Source: JAOPZW01 sp963789015 (GTDB lineage Bacteria > Actinomycetota > Thermoleophilia > Solirubrobacterales > Solirubrobacteraceae). Taken from it: 64,000 bases of DNA. A model generated the notes under the pieces. It was given only the letters and a program-made list of their open reading frames with translations, did no database searches and was not told where the DNA came from. The stretch spans positions 806,001 through 870,000 of the forward strand of contig CAWBIU010000001.1 in NCBI GenBank assembly GCA_963789015.1, read 5' to 3'. The position numbers were made by a program, and so were the translations under genes. Positions 50,605 to 58,388 of this stretch are shown piece by piece. The stretch's first letter is position 1, and every line of letters starts with the position of its first letter.

Positions 50605-51771
50605 CTAGGCCAGCGCGGCCGGGCGTTTGGCCAGCACGGCGGCCAGCGCCTCGACGACGTCGTCCTGGTCGGCCTCGGTGACCGACGGGCACAGCGGCAG
50701 GCTGAACGTGCGCGCCGACATGTCGGTGGCCACGGGCAGCGAGGCCGGGTCGATCGCGTAGCGCGTCGCGTAGTAGGGGTGCAGGTGGACGGCGCGGTAG
50801 TGCACGCCGGTGCCGATGCGCCGCTCGAGGAGGCCGTCGAGGACCTCGTCGCGGGTGACCCCGCAGCCCGGGTCGACGAGCACCGGGTAGAGGTGGACGG
50901 CGTGCCGCGCGCGCGGGTCGGTGGCCGGCGGCGTCTGCACCGGCAGGCCGGCGAGCAGCTCGTCGTAGCGCGCCGCGAGCGCGGCGCGGCGCTCGATCCA
51001 GTCGTCCAGCTTGGGAAGCTGGTGCAGGCCGATCGAGGCGGAGAGGTCGGTCATGTTCGCCTTGAAGCCGGGTGAGACGACCTCGAAGTGGCGGAAGCCG
51101 GTCTCGCCGTAGCGCTGCCAGGCGCCGACGCTCAGCCCGTGGAGCGCCAGGCGCTCGACCTCGGCCGCGGTCTGCGCGCAGGCCGTGGCCAGGGCGCCGC
51201 CCTCCGCGGTGGTGATGTTCTTCGTCGCGTAGAACGAGAAGGCGGCCAGGTTGCCATGGCTGCCGATGCCCCTGCCGTTCCACCTCGCGCCGAGCGCGTG
51301 GGCGGCGTCCTCGATGATCACGATCCCGAGCTCGTCGCGGATCGCGTTGATGGCGTCGAGGTCGACGGGGCGACCGGCGTAGTGGACGGGGACGATCGCG
51401 CGCGTGCGCGGCGTGATCGCCCGGCGGACGGCCTCGACGTCGATGTTGCCGGTGCCGGGCTCGACGTCGACGAGCACCGGCGTGGCGCCGACGTCCTCGA
51501 CCGCGTTGGCGGTGGCGACGAACGTCATCGCCGGCACGATCACCTCGTCGCCCGGCCCGAGCCCGCTCGTCCGCATGGCCAGCGTGAGCGCGGCGGTGCA
51601 CGACGACACGCAGCGCACGTGCGCCGCCGTCGTGAACTCCTCGAGCATCCGCTCGAACCGCTTGACCTTCGGTCCGCTGGTGATCCAGCCCGAACGCAAT
51701 GAATCGATGACCTCGGCGATCTCGTCGTCACCGATGGCCGGGGTCGCCAGTGGCAGGAACGTATCCCTCAA
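50605..51771 (-). CDS. DegT/DnrJ/EryC1/StrS family sugar aminotransferase
   Basis: 388 residues, PLP-dependent. It transfers an amino group to a keto-sugar nucleotide. The PLP Lys is in SFYATKNITTAEGG. VSSCTAALTLAMRTSGLGPG and the EDAAHALGA block (Asp of the PLP site) are characteristic. The likely substrate is a 4-keto-6-deoxy sugar such as that made by the CapD/WbpM-like dehydratase near the left end; this link is inference. The start is TTG with GGAGAAGG just upstream. It is the first gene of the leftward amidotransferase/acyl operon and is divergent from the GT2 gene. Confidence 0.92.
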   Translation of the reverse strand: MRDTFLPLATPAIGDDEIAEVIDSLRSGWITSGPKVKRFERMLEEFTTAAHVRCVSSCTAALTLAMRTSGLGPGDEVIVPAMTFVATANAVEDVGATPVLVDVEPGTGNIDVEAVRRAITPRTRAIVPVHYAGRPVDLDAINAIRDELGIVIIEDAAHALGARWNGRGIGSHGNLAAFSFYATKNITTAEGGALATACAQTAAEVERLALHGLSVGAWQRYGETGFRHFEVVSPGFKANMTDLSASIGLHQLPKLDDWIERRAALAARYDELLAGLPVQTPPATDPRARHAVHLYPVLVDPGCGVTRDEVLDGLLERRIGTGVHYRAVHLHPYYATRYAIDPASLPVATDMSARTFSLPLCPSVTEADQDDVVEALAAVLAKRPAALA

Positions 51772-51876
51772 CGCCTTCTCCTGTCGTGTTTCGATCCAGC
51801 CTCGGACGGGAGAGGTGAGCGGCGGGATCGTTCGGTCAATTCAACGGACCGGTCGCGGCGGTTCTTGCGGAGCACC

Positions 51877-51882
51877 TACCAT
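51877..51882 (+). promoter_or_regulatory. Candidate -10 element (TACCAT), leaderless, for the GT2 gene
   Basis: TANNNT hexamer with exactly 8 bases to the GTG start at 51891. No Shine-Dalgarno sequence lies between. Confidence 0.5.
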
Positions 51883-51890
51883 TCCGCGGC

Positions 51891-52883
51891 GTGCACGACC
51901 TGGCGATCGTCGTCGTCTCCACGAACGAGGCCCACTGGCTGGAGCCCTGCCTGAGGACCGCGCTGGACCACGCGGGGCCGATCGACGTCGACGTCGTCGT
52001 GGCCGACAACGCCTCGACCGACGGCACGCGCGAGCTCGTCGAGCGCCAGTTCCCGTCGGCGCGCGTGGTCACGTGCGAGAACCGTGGCTTCTCACACGCC
52101 AACAACCGCGCGCTGATGACCTGCGACGCCCGCTACCTGCTGCTGCTGAACCCCGACACCGAGGTGCTCGAGGGCACGTTCGCCCAGCTCGTGGGGGCGA
52201 TGGACGCCCAGCCCGACATCGGCTTCGTCAGCGTGCGCCAGGTGCTGCCCGACGGCACGCTGTACCCGACGATCCGCCGCTTCCCGAGCCCGCTGCGCGC
52301 CCTCGGCGAGGCGTTCGGGGCCGAACGGTTGAAGCTCGGCGGCGCGCGGCTGGGGGAGCGCGAGCTCGATCCCGCGCCCTACGAGCGCGAGACCGACGTC
52401 GACTGGGCGACGGGCGCCTACATGCTGCTGCGCCGCGAGGCGCTCGAGGGCGCCGGGCTGCTCGACGAGCGCTTCTTCATGTCCTCGGAGGAGACCGACC
52501 TCGCCTTCCGCGTCAAGGCCGCCGGCTGGCGCGTCGTGCACATGCCGTCGATGACGATCCTGCACCACGCCGGCAAGCGCGGGACGAACCCGCGCATGGA
52601 CGCGCAGTACGCCTTCGCGCGCGGGCTGTTCGCGCGCAAGCACCTGTCGCCCGTGTCGCGCACGGCCTACCTGGGCGCGCTCGGGCTGCGCTACGCGCTG
52701 CGTGCGGTCGTGCCCGGCGACGAGGAGGAGGGGCGGCTGCGCCGCGAGTCGGCGAAGCTCTCGCTGCAGACCCTGTTCGGGCGCCGAGAGCCGCCATTCG
52801 GGCCGCCGCCTCCCACGGCGGTCGCGCCGCGGGAGGCTGACGGCGGCCGTCAGGCCGGGAGCGCCCGGCCGATCGAGGACTAG
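51891..52883 (+). CDS. Family 2 glycosyltransferase (rhamnosyltransferase-like)
   Basis: 330 residues. The GT-A start LAIVVVSTNEAHWLEPCLRT precedes VVVADNASTDGTRELV, and the metal motif is YLLLLNPDTEVLEG. DVDWATGAYMLLRREAL and FFMSSEETDLAFRVKAAGW provide the acceptor/base region. The C-terminal tail is Pro/Arg-rich. It resembles WbbL and the GT2 at 16760-17695. GTG start as supported by the -10-like box 8 bases before it. Its stop overlaps the convergent epimerase gene by 4 bases. It likely adds a deoxy sugar to the lipid-linked glycan. Confidence 0.9.
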   Translation: MHDLAIVVVSTNEAHWLEPCLRTALDHAGPIDVDVVVADNASTDGTRELVERQFPSARVVTCENRGFSHANNRALMTCDARYLLLLNPDTEVLEGTFAQLVGAMDAQPDIGFVSVRQVLPDGTLYPTIRRFPSPLRALGEAFGAERLKLGGARLGERELDPAPYERETDVDWATGAYMLLRREALEGAGLLDERFFMSSEETDLAFRVKAAGWRVVHMPSMTILHHAGKRGTNPRMDAQYAFARGLFARKHLSPVSRTAYLGALGLRYALRAVVPGDEEEGRLRRESAKLSLQTLFGRREPPFGPPPPTAVAPREADGGRQAGSARPIED

Positions 52884-54046
52884 AGGACGCCGCCGAACTG
52901 CTCGATGCGCGGCTCGAGCTCGTTCATGAGCTCCAGCCAGCGGATGTTGTAGTAGCGCGGGTCCGTCAGCGTGACCTTGTCCTGGAGGTCGATGCGGGTG
53001 AGCATGTCGGACACCGCCTCGACGACCGAGCGGCGCGGCGTGAAGCCGAGCAGCTGGCTCATCTTCTGGTTCGAGCACTCGTAGTCGCGGTTCAGGCGCG
53101 GCGCCGGGTGCTCCTGCAGCGAGACGTTGCGGCCGAGCAGCTGCACCGAGCCGGCGACGAGCATCGCCAGCTCGCGGATCTGGTAGTTCGAGTGCAGGAC
53201 GTTGAAGATCTCGCCCTTCACGATCTCGCTCGGAGCCTCGAGGCTGGCGATCATCGCGTCGGCCATGTCGCGGACGTCGACGAGCGGGCGCCACATCCAG
53301 CCGCCGCCGTGCAGCGCGAGGCGCTCCTGCAGCAGCGCGTCCTTGACGAACGTGTTGACCACGAGGTCGAAGCGCATGCGCGGGCTGTAGCCGTAGACGG
53401 TGCCGTTGCGGTGGATGACCGGGCACAGGCCGTCGTCCATGAGCTCGAGCAGCGCCTCCTCGCCGAAGCGCTTGGAGGTCGCGTACGCGCCGCGCGGCTT
53501 GATGTCGGCGGTCTCGTCGTGCATGCCCTGGGGCAGCCCGTCGTACAGCGAGCACGACGAGGCGAAGACGAGGCGCTCGACGCCCCGCTCGACGCAGGCC
53601 TCGCCGAGGGCGCGCGTGGCGACGGCGTTCATCTGCCAGTTGGCCTCGGGGTCGTACTCGGCCGTCGGGTCGTTGGAGAGGCCGGCGAGGTGGATCACGC
53701 CGTCGATCCCGTCGAGCGCCGTCGCGGGGATGTCGCGCACGTCGGCGATGACGAGCTCGATGCGGTCGGCGTAGGCCTCGAGCGGGCCGTGGCCCCAGTA
53801 GAGACGATCGAGGATCCGCACGTTGTAGCCGCGGTCGAGGAGACGGCCGGTGAGCACCGAGCCGACGTAGCCGGCGCCGCCCGTGATCAGGACGGTCTTG
53901 CCCTTCTCGGGCGGGCGCGGGCTGAGGCCGTTGCTGCGGCCGGCCTGCTTCATGCTCGCCGGCCAGATGGCCGTGCCGTTGGCCTTGCCGTTGCCGTTGG
54001 CATGACCGTTTCCGTTCATCTTGCCGTTGCCGTTGGAGGCAGTCAT
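52880..54046 (-). CDS. NAD-dependent epimerase/dehydratase with a Gly-Asn repeat N-terminus
   Basis: 388 residues. After a low-complexity leader (NGNGKMNGNGHANGNGKANG) comes an extended SDR domain: VLITGGAGYVGSVLTGRLLD, IHLAGLSNDPTAEYDPEANW, FASSCSLYDGLP, and the catalytic Tyr-Lys in GAYATSKRFGEE. The family includes nucleotide-sugar 4-epimerases and dehydratases; the exact substrate cannot be read. The Asn/Gly leader is not a signal peptide and may be a flexible linker. The start codon ATG comes right after AGGA, which is too close for a good ribosome site. A terminator-like hairpin lies upstream, so it probably has its own promoter. Confidence 0.82.
   Translation of the reverse strand: MTASNGNGKMNGNGHANGNGKANGTAIWPASMKQAGRSNGLSPRPPEKGKTVLITGGAGYVGSVLTGRLLDRGYNVRILDRLYWGHGPLEAYADRIELVIADVRDIPATALDGIDGVIHLAGLSNDPTAEYDPEANWQMNAVATRALGEACVERGVERLVFASSCSLYDGLPQGMHDETADIKPRGAYATSKRFGEEALLELMDDGLCPVIHRNGTVYGYSPRMRFDLVVNTFVKDALLQERLALHGGGWMWRPLVDVRDMADAMIASLEAPSEIVKGEIFNVLHSNYQIRELAMLVAGSVQLLGRNVSLQEHPAPRLNRDYECSNQKMSQLLGFTPRRSVVEAVSDMLTRIDLQDKVTLTDPRYYNIRWLELMNELEPRIEQFGGVL
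53969..54038. repeat. Imperfect CCGTTG hexamer tandem repeat inside the epimerase gene
   Basis: Repeated CCGTTG/CCGTTT units code for the Asn-Gly-rich N-terminal leader of the epimerase. Such short-unit tracts can change length by slippage; here the frame is kept. Confidence 0.6.
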
Positions 54047-54109
54047 TCCTGGTCGAACCGTCCTTCGTGGAGAATCGGGGCGCGGGAGGCGCACACTTCC
54101 GTGACGTCT

Positions 54110-54121
54110 GACCAACGGGCG
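54110..54121 (-). promoter_or_regulatory. Shared 12-base motif CGCCCGTTGGTC, copy 3
   Basis: Identical to 39301-39312. It lies 64 bases upstream of the epimerase start and overlaps one arm of the 54114-54134 hairpin. Confidence 0.3.
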
Positions 54122-54134
54122 ACGGGCGCCCGTT
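54114..54134. terminator. Hairpin after the small Cys-rich protein gene
   Basis: A perfect 8-base stem, AACGGGCG with CGCCCGTT, and a 5-base loop, 5 bases after the stop of the small gene on the bottom strand. No T run. Probably a terminator of the nucleotidyltransferase/small-protein unit. Confidence 0.5.
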
Positions 54135-54138
54135 CTTC

Positions 54139-54297
54139 CTACGCCCGATCGGCCGGGCGGTGATGGTTCGCGACGAGCGCGGCCAGGCAGGCCGGGCAGT
54201 GGCACTCCGGCTTGGTGATGCCGGTCGTCGGGCAGCGCTCGACGTGTGCGACGGGCGGGGCCGAGGCCGTGCGCGGGCTCGCGGCGAGGTCGGTCAC
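54139..54297 (-). CDS. Small Cys-rich protein cotranslated with the nucleotidyltransferase
   Basis: 52 residues from a GTG start: VTDLAASPRTAS, then RCPTTGITKPECHCPACLAA, ending NHHRPADRA. Four Cys and two or more His in a compact stretch suggest metal binding, perhaps a zinc knuckle. No family is recognised. It overlaps the stop of the nucleotidyltransferase gene in GTGA and is followed by a hairpin. Codon third positions are nearly all G or C, like its neighbours. It is short enough to be missed by gene callers. Its existence is supported by the coupling and composition; its function is unknown. Confidence 0.55.
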   Translation of the reverse strand: MTDLAASPRTASAPPVAHVERCPTTGITKPECHCPACLAALVANHHRPADRA

Positions 54298-55292
54298 GAC
54301 ATCGCCACCACGGAGTCGGCGCCGACGGTCAGCCGCATGCCGCGCGGCAGGTGGAAGTCGCGGACGAGCCGGGCGCGCGGGCCGATGATGCTCGCCGTCA
54401 GGCGCGCGCCCGGGTAACGGACCTGCGCGCCCGCGAGGACCAGCGAGTACTCGATCTCGGCGCCCTCGATGCGGACGTCCTCGCCGATCGACGTGTACGG
54501 CCCGACGTAGGTGTCGCTGAGCTGCGCACCGGGGCCGATGACGGCCGGGCCGCGCACGAGCGTCGACTCGAGCGTCGCCGTCGGGTGGATCCGGACCGCG
54601 CCCTGGATCTCGGAGGCGACGAGCGTCGCGCCCCCGGCCTCGCAGCCCGCCATCGCCTCGAGCATGATCTGGTTGGCGCGCAGCAGGCCGTCGTCGCCGT
54701 GGCCGCACGCGCGGCAGCCGCCGACCTCGCCCACGTGCACGCGCGTGGAGGTACTGACGAGGCAGTCGGCGAGCCCCTCGACGGTGCCGTGCGACCCGTC
54801 GAAGCAGCTGGCGAGCGCGCCGGCCGCGTCGGGCCCGACCACGCACGCGGCGATCTGCTGGACCGCGAGCGCCGCGGCGGCGTCGGCCACGGAGCCCGAG
54901 GGCGGCGCGGTCAGGCGCAGCACGGCGCCGTCGATGTTCGCGGCGGAGACCTCGCCGAGCACGTCGGCCAGCGGTGTGCGCAGGAGCGAGTCGGCGGGCT
55001 GGACGACGAGCGCGCCGGCGTCGAGCGCCTGGTCGTCGATGTGGTCGACGTAGCGCACCGAGAGGTCGGGCGTGCCGGCCCCGAGCACCTCGCCCAGCTC
55101 GGCGCGCATCGCGCCGTCGGCGAGGACCGTCGCCTCCTCCACGCCGAGCGCCTTCAGGGCGTCGAGCGTGTGCATCACGACAGGACGGTTGGCGATCGGG
55201 ACGAGCGGCCGGGCGCGCACGCCGAGGCGGCGCCAGCGGTTGGTCTCGAGCGGCCCATCCGTGAGGATCAGCGCCTTCGGGGGCCCGTTCAT
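54294..55292 (-). CDS. Degenerate sugar-nucleotidyltransferase-like protein with left-handed beta-helix
   Basis: 332 residues. The layout is that of long glucose-1-phosphate thymidylyltransferases: an N-terminal Rossmann-like domain (ALILTDGPLETNRWRRLGV, then PLVPIANRPVVMHTLDAL) and a C-terminal hexapeptide beta-helix (VRIHPTATLESTLVRGPAVI, then YVGPYTSIGEDVRI). The nucleotide-binding GGxGTRLRP signature is absent. The segment normally WxxxGxxxDLLEAN reads CRACGHGDDGLLRANQIM, with two Cys. It may therefore be regulatory or use another ligand. GGAG lies 3 bases before the ATG. Its stop overlaps the Cys-rich small gene. Confidence 0.7.
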   Translation of the reverse strand: MNGPPKALILTDGPLETNRWRRLGVRARPLVPIANRPVVMHTLDALKALGVEEATVLADGAMRAELGEVLGAGTPDLSVRYVDHIDDQALDAGALVVQPADSLLRTPLADVLGEVSAANIDGAVLRLTAPPSGSVADAAAALAVQQIAACVVGPDAAGALASCFDGSHGTVEGLADCLVSTSTRVHVGEVGGCRACGHGDDGLLRANQIMLEAMAGCEAGGATLVASEIQGAVRIHPTATLESTLVRGPAVIGPGAQLSDTYVGPYTSIGEDVRIEGAEIEYSLVLAGAQVRYPGARLTASIIGPRARLVRDFHLPRGMRLTVGADSVVAMS

Positions 55293-55376
55293 GTCTCCTT
55301 AACGCACGACGAGCGGTCGTCCTGTCGCGGTGGGCGGGGGAGAAACGGACAGACGTCGGCGCACAAGCCGAAACCG

Positions 55377-56036
55377 ATGCACGCGCAAGTTGTTCGCCTC
55401 CGGACGCGTTCCTCCGACGTGACCGAACCCGTCCTCCGCGTCGCGGTGATGGCCGACGATCCCGGCCTTCGCGCAGCGACCATCGCGCTGCTCCAGACCG
55501 CCGGCATCAGCGTGGCCGACGGGGAACCGGCACCCGATGCCACGGTGCTCGTGCTCGGGGAGCGGCCGCCCGACACCGAGCTGGTCAAGGCCCTGTGCGA
55601 GGACGATCCCGCCGCGCGCGTGATCGTCGTCGTCCCGGACGACCGGCCGTCGAGCGAGCTGCGCAAGCTCCTGCGTGCCGGCGCGGACGCCGTGCTGCTG
55701 GCCGGGCAGGCCGAGCGCTGCCTGCCGCTGGCCGTGCTCGCCGTGTGCGAGGGCCAGATCGTCGTGCCCCGCACGCTGCGCCAGCACGTCCTGCGCCAGC
55801 CGCTCTCCCATCGCGAGAAGCAGATCCTGCGGCTCGTGGTGCGCGGCTGGACGAACCGCCAGATCGCCGACGAGCTGTTCCTGGCCGAGAGCACGGTGAA
55901 GACGCACCTGTCGTCCGCCTTCGCCAAGCTCGACACGCACTCGCGCGCCGAGGTGACGGACCTCATCCTCGACCCCGACGAGGGTCGCGGGCTGGGAATC
56001 CTCAACTTCGACGGCGACGCGACGCGCGTCGCCTGA
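55377..56036 (+). CDS. LuxR-type regulator with a degenerate receiver domain
   Basis: 219 residues. The N-terminal part has the receiver shape (VLRVAVMADDPGLRAATIAL), but the strand that should carry the phosphoacceptor Asp reads ATVLVLGERPPDTE with no Asp at the expected place. The Lys position is also not evident (VLLAGQA). The C-terminal LuxR HTH is complete: LSHREKQILRLVVRGWTNRQ and ELFLAESTVKTHLSSAFAKL. It probably binds DNA independently of phosphorylation. ATG 55377 is taken as start; GTG 55419 (VTEPVLRV) would begin at the domain. It precedes the glycosylphosphotransferase gene on the same strand by about 80 bases. Confidence 0.8.
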   Translation: MHAQVVRLRTRSSDVTEPVLRVAVMADDPGLRAATIALLQTAGISVADGEPAPDATVLVLGERPPDTELVKALCEDDPAARVIVVVPDDRPSSELRKLLRAGADAVLLAGQAERCLPLAVLAVCEGQIVVPRTLRQHVLRQPLSHREKQILRLVVRGWTNRQIADELFLAESTVKTHLSSAFAKLDTHSRAEVTDLILDPDEGRGLGILNFDGDATRVA

Positions 56037-56116
56037 CGCACCTCCGCGCGGGTTCCTCCGAATCTCCACCCTCGGGGTGGAAGAAGGCGATAGGCCCCCG
56101 GCGTTGGTTGTGCGAC

Positions 56117-57700
56117 GTGAGCGCCTCACCGCAAACTCCCTCGTCGCCGTTGAGCCGGTTGTCCGCGGTTCAGGCGACGGACGTCGACTCGGATGTCGAC
56201 GTCGAGACCCCGGTCGTCCAACTTCCCGACCGGCCGGCCGACGCGGAGGCCGTCCAGGCGCCGCGTCGCCACGCCGCCCGCGACGACAAGCTGCGCCGCC
56301 GCCTGATGGTCGGCGACCTGCTCGCCGTCTCGCTCGCCGCCATCGCCCAGGCCTCCGCCGCCGGCTTCTCCGAGCAGCTGCCGATGCTGCTGCTCGCGCT
56401 GCCGCTGTGGCTGATCGTCGCGATGGTCAAGGACATCTACCGGCCGGGCGCCTGGCGCTGGGACCATGCCGCGGCCGAGGAGTTCGCCTCGATCGTCGCG
56501 GTCACCGCGCAGTGGGGCGCGGCGTGCCTCGTGCTCGGCTGGTTCGCCGGGCTGCTGAGCTTCGTCAAGATCGGCCCGCTGGCCGCGGGCTGGATCATCA
56601 CGATCGCGTCGGTGCTGGCCGTGCGCTCGCTCGTGCGCTGGCGCGCACGGCGCCGCAGCTGGTACTGGGAGAACGCGATCGTCCTCGGCAGCGCCGAGCA
56701 GGCCGAGCGCGTGGTGAAGCGCCTCGTGCGCCACCGCCGCTTCGGCATCAACGTCATGGCCTGCGTCGAGCCGTCGACGCCCGCGCTGCGCCAGGCGCTC
56801 GCGGACGCGGGGCCCGATGCCCGGCCGCGCAGGCACATCGGCTCCGTGCCGGTCGTTCCCGACGCGCCCGAGCTGCTCGAGCTCGTCGAGGCGCTCGACC
56901 TGGACCGCGTGATCATCGCCGGCCCACTCGACAACGACCGCCAGCGGGAGCTGATCGGTTATCTGGCCGAGGCCGACGTGCACATCGACCTCGTCCCCGA
57001 CTGGGGCGAGCTCGTGAGCGCGCGCCTCGAGGTCCGCCATCTCGCCGGCGTGCCGCTGCTGACGGCGCCCTCCGCGTCGGTCGATCCCGGCTCGCTGCGC
57101 ATCAAGCGGGCCTTCGACGTGGTCGTCAGCGCGGTCGCGCTGGTGCTTCTCTCGCCCGTGCTCATCGCGTGCGCGCTCGCGATCAGGATCGACTCGCGCG
57201 GGCCGGTGTTCTTCCGCCAGCGACGGGTCGGGAAGGACGAGCGGCGATTCAACGTCCTGAAGTTCCGTTCGATGTACGCCGACGCAGACCAGCGCAAGGC
57301 CGACGTCGCGGGGCTCAACTTCCACGGCGGCGGCAACGACAACGGGATGTTCAAGATCCGGCAGGACCCGCGGATCACGCGGGTCGGCCGCTTCCTGCGG
57401 CGCAGCTCGCTCGACGAGCTGCCGCAGCTCATCAACGTCCTGCGCGGCGAGATGAGCCTGGTCGGGCCGCGTCCGCTGATCGAGTCCGAGCACTCGCAGA
57501 TCTCCGGGCGCTTCCGCCGCCGTACCGCGCTCACGCCCGGCATCACCGGCCTGTGGCAGGTCAACGGGCGCTCAGAGGTCCCCTTCGAGGAGATGATCAG
57601 CTTGGACCTGCTCTACGCGGCCACGTGGTCGCTACGCCGTGACGCCAAGCTGCTGATGCGGACGTTCTCCGCGGTCATGCGAGCCGACGGTGCCTACTGA
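56117..57700 (+). CDS. Polyprenyl glycosylphosphotransferase (initiating sugar transferase)
   Basis: About 527 residues. The N-terminal half has several membrane helices (LLALPLWLIVAMVKDIY, AAGWIITIASVLAVRSL) and a CoA-binding-like Rossmann domain (IVLGSAEQAERVVKRLV). The C-terminal bacterial sugar transferase domain is complete: RIKRAFDVVVSAVALVLLSP, FNVLKFRSMYADAD, SSLDELPQLINVLRGEMSLV and PGITGLWQVNGRSE. It transfers a sugar-1-phosphate to undecaprenyl phosphate, the first step of glycan assembly. The GTG (VSASPQTPSSPLS) is a weakly supported start. Two LuxR-type genes flank it on the same strand. Confidence 0.9.
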   Translation: MSASPQTPSSPLSRLSAVQATDVDSDVDVETPVVQLPDRPADAEAVQAPRRHAARDDKLRRRLMVGDLLAVSLAAIAQASAAGFSEQLPMLLLALPLWLIVAMVKDIYRPGAWRWDHAAAEEFASIVAVTAQWGAACLVLGWFAGLLSFVKIGPLAAGWIITIASVLAVRSLVRWRARRRSWYWENAIVLGSAEQAERVVKRLVRHRRFGINVMACVEPSTPALRQALADAGPDARPRRHIGSVPVVPDAPELLELVEALDLDRVIIAGPLDNDRQRELIGYLAEADVHIDLVPDWGELVSARLEVRHLAGVPLLTAPSASVDPGSLRIKRAFDVVVSAVALVLLSPVLIACALAIRIDSRGPVFFRQRRVGKDERRFNVLKFRSMYADADQRKADVAGLNFHGGGNDNGMFKIRQDPRITRVGRFLRRSSLDELPQLINVLRGEMSLVGPRPLIESEHSQISGRFRRRTALTPGITGLWQVNGRSEVPFEEMISLDLLYAATWSLRRDAKLLMRTFSAVMRADGAY

Positions 57701-57701
57701 C

Positions 57702-58388
57702 ATGCGCGCCGGCGCGGCCTGGGGCGCGTCGCGCGCCGCGCTGCGCGTGGCGATCGTCGTCGACCACCTGCCCGCGGCCCACACCGTGCTCGCCGCCGTC
57801 CGCCAGGTCGACGGGCTGTCGCCCGTCGGCGTGCTCGACGGCCGCCGCTCGCTCGGCGCCGACCTGCGCCGGCTCGTCCCGAACGTCGTCGTCATCGACG
57901 ACATGACGCACGGCGGCGACGCGCTCGCGCGCCTGCGCGACGCGGCCGAGCAGGTCGGGTCGGCGACGCGCGTGCTCCTGGGCGCGCACGACGACCCGGG
58001 CGCAATCGATCGCGCGCTCGAGGCCGGCGCGGATGCCGTGATCTGCCGTGCGCTGCCCTCGACGACGATGGGCACGGTCCTGCGCGAAGTGGCCCGCGGC
58101 CACGTCGTCCAGCGCCCGCGGCCGACGCGTCAGCCGACCGCCGTGTCCGACACGCCGCTGACCTCGCGCGAGCTCGAGATCCTCACCCTCGCGGCCGAGG
58201 GCTGGACGAACGCCCGCATCGCCGCCGAGCTGCAGATCACGCAGCAGACGGTGAAGTTCCACCTCTCGAACTCGTACCGCAAGCTCGGGGCCGCGAACCG
58301 CACGGAGGCCAGCCGCTTCCTGCACCGCCGGCCCGACCCGGTCGTCGCCGACGTGGCGGACGACGGGTTGCTCGCGTCGGCGTCGTAG
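57702..58388 (+). CDS. LuxR-type regulator with an atypical receiver domain
   Basis: About 228 residues. The receiver part has LRVAIVVDHLPAAHTVLAAV and VVVIDDMTHGGDALARL, keeping a candidate phospho-Asp, but the usual switch Lys is replaced (VICRALP). The LuxR HTH is intact: LTSRELEILTLAAEGWTNAR, then LQITQQTVKFHLSNSYRKLG. It starts one base after the glycosylphosphotransferase stop (GTG 57690 is an overlapping alternative), so it is likely cotranscribed with it. With the 55377 regulator it brackets the initiating enzyme, suggesting local control of glycan synthesis. Confidence 0.8.
   Translation: MRAGAAWGASRAALRVAIVVDHLPAAHTVLAAVRQVDGLSPVGVLDGRRSLGADLRRLVPNVVVIDDMTHGGDALARLRDAAEQVGSATRVLLGAHDDPGAIDRALEAGADAVICRALPSTTMGTVLREVARGHVVQRPRPTRQPTAVSDTPLTSRELEILTLAAEGWTNARIAAELQITQQTVKFHLSNSYRKLGAANRTEASRFLHRRPDPVVADVADDGLLASAS

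Noticed and set aside
42295..51771. Exosortase/PEP-CTERM system
   Set aside because: The ACP, ligase and amidotransferase set is reminiscent, but no exosortase, PEP-CTERM tail or related kinase is visible in the window.
53969..54038. CRISPR-like repeat array
   Set aside because: The repeats are contiguous hexamers inside a coding region, without spacers or a cas gene nearby.
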